DNA from: Phycisphaerae bacterium
GTDB lineage: Bacteria > Planctomycetota > Phycisphaerae > Phycisphaerales > Phycisphaeraceae
Direction: 5' to 3'
Assembly: GCA_002688155.1 (NCBI GenBank)
Contig: NZCH01000046.1
Span: 1-46,130, forward strand
DNA length: 46,130 nt
The notes under the pieces were generated by a model. That model saw only the letters and a list, made by a program, of their open reading frames with translations. It was not told where the DNA came from and searched no databases. The translations under genes were made by a program, and so were the position numbers. This document shows, piece after piece, positions 33,370-41,532 of this stretch (its first letter is position 1; each line of letters opens with the position of its first letter).

Positions 33370-34137
33370 GTGCTCGAACAACTTCTAACAGCTGAGAACC
33401 TCATCGCTCTGCTGACGCTCACGCTGCTCGAAGTGGTGCTGGGCATTGACAACGTAGTGTTCCTGACGATTCTCACGGGAAAATTGCCCGAGGAAAAACA
33501 GCGCGGCGCGCAGTTGCTTGGCCTGGCGCTGGCGATGCTGTTTCGAATTCTGCTGCTGTTTTGCATCAGTTGGATCATGAAGTTGACGATGCCGCTGTTC
33601 ACGCTGCCATTGGACATGGCACTGCAGGGCAGCGGCGGACCGGGCGAACCGTTTGCGATCACGCCCAAAGATCTGATCCTGATCGCCGGCGGACTGTTTT
33701 TGCTGGGCAAGGCGACACACGAGATCCACGGTGAACTGGAGGAGGATAAGCAGTCGCGCACGTCCTCGAAACAGAGGGCGGTCTATGCCGCAGTGCTCGT
33801 GCAGGTTGTAGCGATGGACATGATCTTCTCGCTCGATTCAGTGATCACGGCGGTTGGGATGGCCAAGAGCATTACCGTTATGGTCATCGCGGTGGTCGTG
33901 GCGATGGTGGTCATGATGGTCTTTGCCAACAAGATCAGCGCGTTCGTGCACCGGCACCCTACCGTGAAGATGCTTGCGCTGTCGTTTCTCTTGCTCATCG
34001 GCATGGTGCTTGTCGCCGACGGCTTGCACTTCCACATCGGTAAGGGATACATCTACTTCGCGATGGGTTTCTCATTGATCGTAGAAATGTTGAACCTGCG
34101 CGCAAAGAAAAAGCGTCAGGCAGCGCAGGCGACATAA
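33370..34137 (+). CDS. TerC family integral membrane protein
   Basis: 255 residues with about seven membrane helices. LGIDNVVFLTIL and FSLDSVITAVG carry the acidic residues inside membrane segments that define the TerC/YkoY/Alx family, linked to tellurite resistance and metal (manganese) export. GTG 33370 follows GAGGAAC by about 8 bases, and the upstream in-frame ATG at 33286 adds an unlikely tail. It is convergent with lutC and may be transcribed from the universal stress protein promoter. Confidence 0.92.
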   Translation: MLEQLLTAENLIALLTLTLLEVVLGIDNVVFLTILTGKLPEEKQRGAQLLGLALAMLFRILLLFCISWIMKLTMPLFTLPLDMALQGSGGPGEPFAITPKDLILIAGGLFLLGKATHEIHGELEEDKQSRTSSKQRAVYAAVLVQVVAMDMIFSLDSVITAVGMAKSITVMVIAVVVAMVVMMVFANKISAFVHRHPTVKMLALSFLLLIGMVLVADGLHFHIGKGYIYFAMGFSLIVEMLNLRAKKKRQAAQAT

Positions 34138-34163
34138 CGTCCGCGACGTGTCGCTTCACCATA

Positions 34164-34850
34164 TTAAACATCTTCAACCACGTAAACGAACACTTTGCCC
34201 GGCCCATGCACGCCGGTGACGAGTTGCCCTTCGATGTCCGCGGTTTTGCTCGGCCCGCTGATGATCGCCTGGCTGGACGGCAGCGCGATGCCCGTCGCGT
34301 CATGCTGGGTCGCGAAATAGTCGAGCATGTCAGGCAGAATCTGCCTGGCGCCTACGATCGCGATATGTACCGGCGGAATCAGACTAAGCCCCCGGCTGTG
34401 CTTCGCGTCGACGTTGCAGATCAGTGACCCGGTCTCCGCCAGTGCTGCGTGCACATCGGTCACACCGACGTCAGTGTCGAACTGCACGTCCATCGTAGCG
34501 CCGCCGGCGAGCCAGTTGACGATTTGAATGTCCGCCGCCTCGATCGCGTTGTTCAGCGCATCCGCCTGGTCAAGCGAATCGAAGCCGACGACGATCCATT
34601 TCGCATCCAGCTCCACGAGTTTCGCGACGATCTGGTCAACCAATTCGTCAGCTGTGATGCGATCGACATGCATGCCCACGCTCGCGGCGCGGTCGCAGAA
34701 CATCGTGATCAGATCGTCATCGTGCGTGGCGAGGCGCACGAGCGCTTCGTCAACAGCCGGTGGTTCGTCGGGGACAATGGTTTGGGTGTGACCCAGTGCC
34801 GCCCGTACGCGGCCAAGAAACACCTCACGTTGTTCGCCGTGTTCGGTCAT
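34164..34850 (-). CDS. lutC: LUD domain protein LutC
   Basis: A 228-residue LutC/YkgG protein, part of the LutABC iron-sulfur complex that oxidises L-lactate to pyruvate. The LUD fold shows GFDSLDQADALNNAIEAAD, then ETGSLICNVDAKHSRGLSLI, then HIAIVGARQILPDM and ALPSSQAIISGPSKTADIEG. ATG 34850 overlaps the lutB TGA (ATGA); the long open frame to 35201 is only a shadow of lutB. Confidence 0.92.
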   Translation of the reverse strand: MTEHGEQREVFLGRVRAALGHTQTIVPDEPPAVDEALVRLATHDDDLITMFCDRAASVGMHVDRITADELVDQIVAKLVELDAKWIVVGFDSLDQADALNNAIEAADIQIVNWLAGGATMDVQFDTDVGVTDVHAALAETGSLICNVDAKHSRGLSLIPPVHIAIVGARQILPDMLDYFATQHDATGIALPSSQAIISGPSKTADIEGQLVTGVHGPGKVFVYVVEDV

Positions 34851-36340
34851 GAGCGCATTTTCCACCAATACCTGAAACTGTTGCTCGGCGGTGTGGGCAG
34901 GTCGCGTGCCCGGGTCCAACCGGCGAGTGGGCCCGGGGCTTTGGACAGCCATCCGCGATCGGTATAACGGTCGCCCCTGCCGGCCGTCCCCGCCGCGCGC
35001 GCTTTGGCGCGGAACATCTGTTTTTGCACCCAACCGCCGAACCGGTACGTTGCCGGATGTCGCAGGCTCATCCCCCACAAGCCGTAGAACAGGCGGTCCG
35101 GCCATTTGGTGATCCGCCGGCGCACCATCTGCGCTCGAAGCTGGATCAGGTACTTGGGGATATTGATTTTGACCGGGCACGCTTCGTAACACGCGCCACA
35201 CAGCGACGACGCATGGGGCAAGTCGGGGTACTTGTCCAGCCCTTTAAACATCGGCGTGATGAGCGCGCCGATGGGCCCGGAATAGACGGCGCCGTACGCA
35301 TGGCCGCCGAGTTTGCGATAAACGGGGCACGCGTTCAGGCACGCGCCGCAGCGGATACAGCGGAGCATTTCGCGCGTCTCTTCGCGCAGGATTTCCGTGC
35401 GCCCGTTGTCGACGAGGATGATGTGCATCTGCTCGGGCCCATCAAGTTCGTGTTTACGTTTCGGACCGGTCATGATGTGGTTGTAGACCGTAATCGGCTG
35501 ACCGAGCGAACTTCGCGCAAGCAGTTTGAGCAGGACCGCCAGGTGGTTCATGTCAGGAACGAGCTTTTCGATCCCGACGATAGCGACCTGCACGCGCGGC
35601 ACGGACGTGCACAGGCGGCCGTTGCCCTCGTTCGTGCAGATCACCGCAGATCCGGTGCGCGCAACGAGGAAATTGGCGCCGCAAATGCCAAGGTCGGCGG
35701 TTCGATATTTTTCACGCAAGTGATTTCGCGCGATTTGCGTAAGTTCCTGCGGGTTTTCGGTGTACGGCGAGCCCAACTCGCGCTCAAACGCGCGGGCCAC
35801 GGCGGTGCGGTCCTTGTGAATCATCGGCGCCACGATGTGTGACGGGGCGTCATCGTCGATCTGGATGATGAACTCGCCCAGGTCTGTTTCCACGACTTCG
35901 ACGCCGACTTTTACCAGCGCCGGCACCAGCCGCATTTCCTCTGTGACCATTGACTTGCTCTTGACGCATTGTGTGAGCTTTTCGCGCTTGGCAATGCCCA
36001 CGCAAATTTCATTGGCCTGTTGCGCGGTCGCGGCGAAATGTACGTGCGCGCCGGTGCCTGTTGCAGCATCGACAAACTGCTCGAGGTAATGGTCCAGGTG
36101 ATCGAGCGTATGCTGTTTAATTTCCGCTGCGAGCGATCGCATCGCGTCGTAGTTGTCGCCAAATGTCTGTGCGCACACTTCCCGACGTTGCAGATCCTTC
36201 GACAGCGTGGCGTTGTTGATAAATCGCTGAAGCTGGTCGTCGCCCGTGGCGAGATCCGCCCGCGCGTGCATGTCATACGGCAGCGGCGGGAAGAGAATGT
36301 CGTGACCTTTGAGGGTCAGGGATGTCGTACTTGCGCTCAT
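34847..36340 (-). CDS. lutB: Iron-sulfur lactate oxidation protein LutB
   Basis: 497 residues. The N-terminal LUD domain (about 60-300) is followed by two 4Fe-4S clusters: C328-x2-C331-x2-C334-x3-C338 (CIRCGACLNACP) and C381, C384, C388 (CGACYEACP) with a further Cys before or after. A C-terminal helical tail follows. It carries electrons in the L-lactate dehydrogenase complex. It is the second gene of lutABC. The region before ATG 36340 has no clear Shine-Dalgarno sequence. Confidence 0.94.
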   Translation of the reverse strand: MSASTTSLTLKGHDILFPPLPYDMHARADLATGDDQLQRFINNATLSKDLQRREVCAQTFGDNYDAMRSLAAEIKQHTLDHLDHYLEQFVDAATGTGAHVHFAATAQQANEICVGIAKREKLTQCVKSKSMVTEEMRLVPALVKVGVEVVETDLGEFIIQIDDDAPSHIVAPMIHKDRTAVARAFERELGSPYTENPQELTQIARNHLREKYRTADLGICGANFLVARTGSAVICTNEGNGRLCTSVPRVQVAIVGIEKLVPDMNHLAVLLKLLARSSLGQPITVYNHIMTGPKRKHELDGPEQMHIILVDNGRTEILREETREMLRCIRCGACLNACPVYRKLGGHAYGAVYSGPIGALITPMFKGLDKYPDLPHASSLCGACYEACPVKINIPKYLIQLRAQMVRRRITKWPDRLFYGLWGMSLRHPATYRFGGWVQKQMFRAKARAAGTAGRGDRYTDRGWLSKAPGPLAGWTRARDLPTPPSNSFRYWWKMRS

Positions 36341-36385
36341 GCGATGCTCTAGGTAAGTTGGGTCCCGGATCCACCGAGTCAGGGG

Positions 36386-37135
36386 TCATTCCACATCAAC
36401 GTCGATCAGTCCCATCCCTTCGGCAATCACCTCGGCGAGTGACTTGAACCCGACGTCACAGCCGGCGCGCCGGCACGCGCCGGACAGGTTCATGGTGCAG
36501 CCCGCGTCGTTGCTGATGACGGTCGCGGTGCCCGTTTGACTTATGCAATCGACCTTGTCATTCACGATGGAGCCGGAGATCTGGGGGTACTTCATGGCGA
36601 ACGTGCCGCCGAAACCACAGCACTGCTCCTTCTTTTCCAGTGGCATGTAGTTGAGCCCGTCGATCTGCGCCATGAGCCGTTCGGCTTCGTCGGTCACCCC
36701 GATGCCGCGCAGGTGGCAGGAGTAGTGATAAGTCACGTCCCCGTTCCACTGCACGTCGTGCTCGCGCAGGTCAACATTCAGCACTTTGATCAGGAACTCG
36801 ACGAACTCGTAGGTTTTGTCCACAAGCCCCTGCGCCGGCTCGCGCCATTGCGGGTCGTCTTCGAACATTTCACCGTAGTAATCGCGGATCATGGCCGCAC
36901 ACGAGCCGGACGGGGTTACGACGTACGGTGCGTCTTCAAAGACGCGGATCATGCGTTTGGCCAGTGTTTTAGCGTCGGCGGCGAAGCCGTTGTTCCACAG
37001 CGGCTGCCCGCAACACGTCTGTGCCTCGGGAAAATCTACCTTGCAGCCCAGGTGCTCGAGCACCTTGACCACCGCGATGCCCGTACGCGGATAAAACGTA
37101 TCCGTCAGGCAGGTGATGAATAACGAGACGTTCAC
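36386..37135 (-). CDS. lutA: Lactate oxidation protein LutA (CCG domain)
   Basis: A 249-residue protein with two cysteine-rich CCG domains, AQTCCGQPLWNNG and EQCCGFGGTFAMK, that bind 4Fe-4S clusters in LutA/YkgE and heterodisulfide-reductase-like proteins. SLFITCLTDTFYP is the expected N-terminus. The start is GTG 37135, chosen because the homology begins there and TACACT lies 7 bases upstream; ATG 37216 would add an unrelated Cys-rich tail. It is the first gene of lutABC. No lactate permease or LutR-type regulator is adjacent. Confidence 0.94.
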   Translation of the reverse strand: MNVSLFITCLTDTFYPRTGIAVVKVLEHLGCKVDFPEAQTCCGQPLWNNGFAADAKTLAKRMIRVFEDAPYVVTPSGSCAAMIRDYYGEMFEDDPQWREPAQGLVDKTYEFVEFLIKVLNVDLREHDVQWNGDVTYHYSCHLRGIGVTDEAERLMAQIDGLNYMPLEKKEQCCGFGGTFAMKYPQISGSIVNDKVDCISQTGTATVISNDAGCTMNLSGACRRAGCDVGFKSLAEVIAEGMGLIDVDVE

Positions 37136-37142
37136 ACAGCAG

Positions 37143-37148
37143 AGTGTA
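37143..37148 (-). promoter_or_regulatory. -10 box for leaderless lutABC
   Basis: TACACT on the minus strand, 7 bases before GTG 37135. TTTGCC lies 17 bases further upstream and may be the -35. Confidence 0.5.
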
Positions 37149-37187
37149 TGGCAACCCGGCGCGCAGGCAAAACCAATCATCGAGCGG

Positions 37188-37430
37188 TCACATTGGATCG
37201 AGCTGGCGCTGAACATGCTCGCACTGAAGCCACAGGGTGAATTGGCAGATGCGCTCTAAGGTTTGCCGTTGTACGCCGTCATTATCGAAGATGAATTGCA
37301 TGCCGGCGCAGACTTTGCCCTTGCGCTGCGGCTGCAGATGCACGATGTGGCCCCGCAAAATAAACGGCAGGTCGAACATCGGCAGGCCGAGTGTGCTGTG
37401 ATCCAGCATCAGCAGTTGTTGATTGTTATC
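37188..37430 (-). pseudogene. 3' fragment of a PilZ-domain protein
   Basis: The minus strand encodes HSTLGLPMFDLPFILRGHIV, then GKVCAGMQFIF and QTLERICQFTLWLQCEHVQR, which match the later strands and final helix of planctomycete PilZ proteins. The first part of the domain, with the RxxxR and (D/N)xSxxG residues that bind cyclic di-GMP, is missing, and the upstream sequence (RPGAKPATHC) does not resemble PilZ. It is therefore a truncated remnant, or a 73-residue protein unable to bind the nucleotide. Confidence 0.45.
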
Positions 37431-37494
37431 AGCGCAATGTGTGGCGGGCTTGGCGCCGGGCCCGCTCCGGGCCCAAGGGCGGGTGCGAGGGTGC

Positions 37495-37500
37495 TAAACT
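37495..37500 (+). promoter_or_regulatory. -10 box for the leaderless gene at 37507
   Basis: TAAACT 6 bases before ATG 37507, with no Shine-Dalgarno sequence. Confidence 0.5.
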
Positions 37501-37506
37501 GCCCGC

Positions 37507-38352
37507 ATGGCGATTCTGATACCCGGCAGTGATGTGACGCTTGCACCTGCGATACGTGCGCTGGTGCGCCCCTCAGGGGGGTCTGTGCGTCAGGCAGTCA
37601 ATCAGCTCGTGGCAAGCGGCTTCGTGGCCGCCCAACTGGACGCCACGCTCACCGGACTGCGCCCACGCGATCTGGACGATCGGGCACGCAAAGACCTGCA
37701 CGCCCTGCTTTCGCGACGTGGCGTACAACTGGCGGGCTTCGACATGTTCGTGCCGCGAAAGCATTACATCGACGCGCATCATGTCGACCGGGCCATGTCC
37801 GCGACGCTGGCGGGAATCACGCTTGCGGCGGACCTGGGCCGTGTGCCGGTCAGCGTTGCGCTACCTGTCGAGCGCATGCCCGCGGACGCGCTGGCGGCGC
37901 TGGTTGAATCCGCCGATGGGCACGGCGTCACGCTCGCCGTTCACGCGGAGGACCAGATAGAGCCGCTTTGCCGGTGGTTGAAAGAGGTTGACCTGCCGGC
38001 GCTTGGCGGTGCGATCGACCCGGCGGCGCTGATGTGCCTGGGTAAGGACCCGTCGCGCGTCGTCGAACAACTTGGATCACACCTCGCTGTTGCGCGACTC
38101 AACGACGTGAATGTGCCCTCTACGTCCGATGAAGCGCCCAACCTGATCGCGCCGCGCGCGGTCGTTGGCGGCGGTGACCTGGACCTGACAGCCTACCGCG
38201 TCGCGCTGGAACTGGGCAGCACTGCCGAACACAGCGGCGCGCGCTTCGGCCGCGCAGGGCCGGTCGTACTCGACCTGTTGCATTTGCCCGAACCGACGAA
38301 CGCCGCGCAGTGCGCGCGAACCGCATGGGACGATGCGGTGAAGCCATCGTAA
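37507..38352 (+). CDS. Sugar isomerase/epimerase-like TIM barrel protein
   Basis: A 281-residue protein resembling the xylose-isomerase-like TIM barrel family (sugar phosphate isomerase/epimerase). VRQAVNQLVASGFVAAQLD, then SRRGVQLAGFDMFVP, then GGAIDPAALM and HLAVARLNDVN follow the beta-alpha order. The metal ligands usual in this family (Glu, Asp, His, Glu) are not all obvious, so catalysis is uncertain. It has no signal peptide. It is monocistronic and predicted leaderless, divergent from the PilZ remnant and lut operon. Confidence 0.65.
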   Translation: MAILIPGSDVTLAPAIRALVRPSGGSVRQAVNQLVASGFVAAQLDATLTGLRPRDLDDRARKDLHALLSRRGVQLAGFDMFVPRKHYIDAHHVDRAMSATLAGITLAADLGRVPVSVALPVERMPADALAALVESADGHGVTLAVHAEDQIEPLCRWLKEVDLPALGGAIDPAALMCLGKDPSRVVEQLGSHLAVARLNDVNVPSTSDEAPNLIAPRAVVGGGDLDLTAYRVALELGSTAEHSGARFGRAGPVVLDLLHLPEPTNAAQCARTAWDDAVKPS

Positions 38353-38378
38353 TCGGTCAGGTTAAACGGCCGAGAAGC

Positions 38379-38397
38379 CCACGGATTGCGTCCGTGG
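38379..38397. repeat. Perfect small palindrome
   Basis: CCACGGA-TTGCG-TCCGTGG, a 7-bp stem with a 5-base loop, 26 bases past the stop of the isomerase-like gene. It is closely related to the element at 12111-12131. Confidence 0.6.
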
Positions 38398-38400
38398 CCG

Positions 38401-38571
38401 TCATGGTGAACAGGATGTAGTGGTATGTGAACGTTCGCCGAGCACAGGAACATGCCATCGCCAGTCATGCAGGTGGTGTGAGATCACCGCCGCGCTCATG
38501 CCCGCGCCGATGCCGCCGACTGCGATAATGCAGCCTGCCATTGATGAACGTCGCGCACGGTTCTTGAACAT
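38401..38571 (-). CDS. Possible small membrane protein
   Basis: 56 residues: a basic N-terminus (MFKNRARRSS), one hydrophobic segment (MAGCIIAVGGIGAGMSAAVI), then a His-rich tail. It has the shape of a small single-span or exported protein, but there is no Shine-Dalgarno sequence or promoter and no known family. Confidence 0.3.
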   Translation of the reverse strand: MFKNRARRSSMAGCIIAVGGIGAGMSAAVISHHLHDWRWHVPVLGERSHTTTSCSP

Positions 38572-38840
38572 GCGAGCGGCCTGTTTGTGGTGAAAACAAA
38601 GCGGCTTGATTCCAGACGAACCCGCCCGTGGCCAAGCGCGTCGCGGGTGTACCTGCTCTGTGTGGACTCCACGGTGATTCGCTGTTGCATTGGCGATTCA
38701 CCACGACACCGCATGTTGATTCAGATCAACACACGTCATAACCGGCCGTTTGTCAACCACGGGCGCGCGGGTTGTATAACCTTACTGTCACAAGTCGATT
38801 ACGGCGACTCGCCATTCCCTTGTGATCGTTTGCCCGCCTC

Positions 38841-38856
38841 TGGCACAACTCTTGCA
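38841..38856 (+). promoter_or_regulatory. Sigma-54 promoter
   Basis: TGGCACAACTCTTGCA matches the -24/-12 consensus TGGCAC-N5-TTGCA exactly, with GG (38842-38843) and GC (38854-38855) 10 bases apart. Transcription would start near 38867 and run into the secreted-protein gene at 39024. Sigma-54 promoters need an AAA+ activator, and none of that type is in the window. Confidence 0.7.
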
Positions 38857-39023
38857 CACATTTGACGTATTCGCGGGGAGGATCCGGACATCGGACTGCG
38901 GATGAGTCGCTCGGAGGGATGGGGCAACGAGGGGAAAGTGCCGGCCGGCCAGGCATGGCGGCCGGGAAAGAGTCAGGTGGGTGGTGATGATTCGTCGTCG
39001 CCCGGAGGGAACGGAGAGACGTA

Positions 39024-39572
39024 ATGATCAGGTCATCGATCGCAGGGTTTGTGTTGACAGCCGTCGCGGCTGTCGCTTCCGCGGCGCCGCAGGTGACGAT
39101 CGCCACACGCGACCACAATCCCAATCTTGACAAGCGAGAGCCCGTTCGCGAGACGCCTCTGCACGTCGACCACGTCAAGCGACGTATTTACCTGGTAGAG
39201 CGCGACGAGCCGCGCATGCCCGGCAAGGTTGAGGTCCGCGTCGTCAATTCCACCATTTATCTTGACCCCGATAAGGATTACCAGAGTCAGGGCGACTGCC
39301 GCATGAACAACAACCACCACATCGTGCAAGCGCTGCGCATCTACCGCGCGCGGCACGCGGCAAAGGCACACGTGGTGCACGGTGGATCGGGTAGTCATAT
39401 TTGGATGGCGCGACACCCCGGGCCGCGCAAAAGTGTCGTCAAGTTGCGCATGTTTACACCTGACGGTAAGCAGCACGATCTGCGAGTCATCCCGAACGTG
39501 CCGCGGCCGGCGAAGAAGACACGAAAGATTGCCGTAACCGACTCACGCGCGACGGATCACCACATCATGTGA
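39024..39572 (+). CDS. Secreted basic protein of unknown function
   Basis: 182 residues with a clear signal peptide (SSIAGFVLTAVAAVASA-AP, cleavage near residue 21). The mature part is basic and His-rich, with VKRRIYLVERDEPRMPGKVE and VRVVNSTIYLDPDKDYQ suggesting beta strands, and it ends in a Lys/Arg-rich tail. No family is recognised. GGAGAG lies about 6 bases before the ATG. It is transcribed alone between a sigma-54 promoter 157 bases upstream and a strong terminator, so it is a self-contained regulated unit. Confidence 0.75.
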   Translation: MIRSSIAGFVLTAVAAVASAAPQVTIATRDHNPNLDKREPVRETPLHVDHVKRRIYLVERDEPRMPGKVEVRVVNSTIYLDPDKDYQSQGDCRMNNNHHIVQALRIYRARHAAKAHVVHGGSGSHIWMARHPGPRKSVVKLRMFTPDGKQHDLRVIPNVPRPAKKTRKIAVTDSRATDHHIM

Positions 39573-39609
39573 TTGACGTAACGAATTTATTTAGCCCCCT
39601 GATCGAGTG

Positions 39610-39645
39610 CGACCCGGTGTATATTTACCCGGGTCGTGCTTTTTT
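39610..39645 (+). terminator. Strong intrinsic terminator
   Basis: CGACCCGG (39610-39617) pairs with CCGGGTCG (39629-39636) over an 11-base loop, followed by TGC and six Ts. It lies 38 bases after the secreted-protein gene. Confidence 0.8.
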
Positions 39646-39725
39646 ATGCGCATTACGCGGCAACCTGTCGTGGTATCGTGTTGTTCTGCCCGCCACTGGA
39701 CCCGGACACAGGATGACATCGTACG

Positions 39726-41168
39726 ATGAGTATTACCGTCGAGCAAATCGATCTGCACGTAATTAACACACGAACGCGCATGCCGTTCAAGTACGGCATC
39801 GCAACGCTTGAAGCGGTGCCGCATGTGTTTGTGCGCATTGTGGCGAACGTGAACGGTGCGCAGGCTGTGGGTATTGCGTCGGAGGGGCTGGCGCCCAAGT
39901 GGTTCACGAAGAACCCCGACACGTCGGCTGAACATGACATCGCCGAAATGATGGAAGTGATTCGCATGGCTGTACGGCAGGCGCTTCAGGTACGCGAAGC
40001 GTCGACGGTCTTCGCGTTTTGGCGCGAGTTGTACGACCGGCAGCGCCAGCTGGCAAAGGACACGCCTTACCCGCCGCTGTTGTGGGCATTTGGCGTGACG
40101 ATGGTCGAGCGAGCACTCATTTGCGCTTGGTGCCGCGGGACGTTGACTTGTTTCGCCGACGCTTTGCGCACCGGCACGCTGGGCGTGGATTTGGGCGTGT
40201 TTCACGAAGAGTTGACCGGCACGGCGCCAACGGACTGGTTGCCCGCGCAGCCTGTGCGGGCGGTTGTCGCACGCCACACCGTCGGGCTCGCGGACCCACT
40301 CGAGGATGGCAACATTCCCGACGATGAGCGGGTGGACGATGACCTGCCGCAGTCACTCGACGCATGTGTCGCGGCTTATGGGCTGACCCACTTCAAGGTG
40401 AAACTGTTCGGTGACGTCGACAAAGACGTCGCCCGCCTGACAAAGATTGTGAACATCATTGGGCGTCACGGTGTGACACCACATGTGACGCTTGATGGCA
40501 ACGAGTTTTTCCGGCAGGTCGAGCCATTCCGCCGGTTGTGGACGCACATTTCGCAAAACGAATCGCTGCGCCCTTTATTCGATGGATTGTTGTTTGTCGA
40601 ACAGCCGTTCCATCGTGACGCGGCGTTCGGGCCTGAATTGAAACAAGACCTGTTGGACTGGACCGATCGACCGGCGATTGTGATTGACGAGTCCGACGGC
40701 ACACTCGACGCGCTGCGCATCGCATTGGACTGTGGTTATGCAGGCACAAGTTTCAAGAACTGCAAGGGCACATTCAAGGGTGTCGCCAACGCGTGCATGA
40801 TCGCGCGCTTACGTGCGCAGCACCCGGACCGCACGTATTTGATCAGTGCCGAGGATCTGTGTTCGATCGGACCGGTCGCGATGATTCAGGACCTCGCCGT
40901 CGCCGCCGCGCTGGGCATCGATCACGTCGAGCGCAACGGCCACCACTACTACCGGGGGCTTGGCATGTTCCCGGACGACGTACAGGAGCAGGTGCTCTTG
41001 GTGCACGGCGACCTGTACCACGCGCTCGATGACGGCACGGCCGTACTCAACCTACAACATGGCCTCATTAACGTCGGCAGCATCGTCGATGCACCGTTCG
41101 GTATCGGGTTTGACCTGGACACAACCCGGTTTCAACTGTTGGACGACTGGCGGTACGAGTCACTTTGA
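39726..41168 (+). CDS. Enolase superfamily (mandelate racemase-like) enzyme
   Basis: 480 residues, longer than typical members because of an insertion at about 60-170. The barrel has KVK (224-226) with the candidate base Lys226, metal ligands Asp257 (LDGNE), Glu292 (VEQP) and Asp321 (IDES), and Lys344 in SFKNCKG as a possible second base. HVINTRTRMPFKYGIATLEA is the capping-domain start. The family abstracts a proton next to a carboxylate; the substrate is unknown. A truncated Gfo/Idh-type gene follows after 38 bases, suggesting a former sugar-acid operon. AGGATGA lies 11 bases before the ATG. Confidence 0.88.
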   Translation: MSITVEQIDLHVINTRTRMPFKYGIATLEAVPHVFVRIVANVNGAQAVGIASEGLAPKWFTKNPDTSAEHDIAEMMEVIRMAVRQALQVREASTVFAFWRELYDRQRQLAKDTPYPPLLWAFGVTMVERALICAWCRGTLTCFADALRTGTLGVDLGVFHEELTGTAPTDWLPAQPVRAVVARHTVGLADPLEDGNIPDDERVDDDLPQSLDACVAAYGLTHFKVKLFGDVDKDVARLTKIVNIIGRHGVTPHVTLDGNEFFRQVEPFRRLWTHISQNESLRPLFDGLLFVEQPFHRDAAFGPELKQDLLDWTDRPAIVIDESDGTLDALRIALDCGYAGTSFKNCKGTFKGVANACMIARLRAQHPDRTYLISAEDLCSIGPVAMIQDLAVAAALGIDHVERNGHHYYRGLGMFPDDVQEQVLLVHGDLYHALDDGTAVLNLQHGLINVGSIVDAPFGIGFDLDTTRFQLLDDWRYESL

Positions 41169-41206
41169 TCCGGGTTTCGGGTTTCAGGAATTTCGGCAGA
41201 GTCCTC

Positions 41207-41464
41207 ATGCGCATCGCGTTCATCGGTGGACTTGGCCACAATCACCTGTACGGCCAGATCGACCCGGCCGGGCGGTTTGCCGTCGACGCGATCGCGTGGG
41301 CGGGTGACGGGTATGACGACGAAGCCGCTAAGACGCGTGCCGCGGCTTGTGACCGGGTCAAATGGTTCGACGATGCGAATCAGATGCTCGACACGTTTGG
41401 GCCGGACGTGGTCAACGTCGGTGCAATGTACGGGCACATGGAGCGGTGGATAAAGGGCGTGTGA
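41207..41464 (+). pseudogene. N-terminal fragment of a Gfo/Idh/MocA oxidoreductase
   Basis: 85 residues (MRIAFIGGLGHNHLYGQIDP at the start). It keeps the beginning of an NAD(P)-binding Rossmann fold and runs to GPDVVNVGAMYGHMERWIKG, where family members normally continue with the EKP motif. It stops there with TGA, and no frame downstream restores the homology. Only 68 bases separate it from the convergent gene end at 41533, so the rest was deleted. Confidence 0.6.
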
Positions 41465-41532
41465 TTGCAATCGATTGACACGTGCGCCGCGCGCGAAGCC
41501 TCCAAGCGGCCGACCCGACTCCCGAAACCCGT

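Larger units (their letters stand above)
38353..39023. other. Long intergenic region with hairpin, small ORF and sigma-54 promoter
   Basis: About 670 bases without a confident gene. It contains the CCACGGA hairpin (38379-38397), a 56-codon minus-strand ORF (38401-38571), a sigma-54 promoter (38841-38856) and a purine-rich leader of about 150 bases before the next gene, including a GCCGGCC/GGCCGG-rich segment near 38940-38970. Confidence 0.6.

Noticed and set aside
35024..35842. 272-codon plus-strand ORF
   Set aside because: Antisense to lutB.
39591..40277. 228-codon minus-strand ORF
   Set aside because: Antisense to the enolase-superfamily gene and crossing the terminator.
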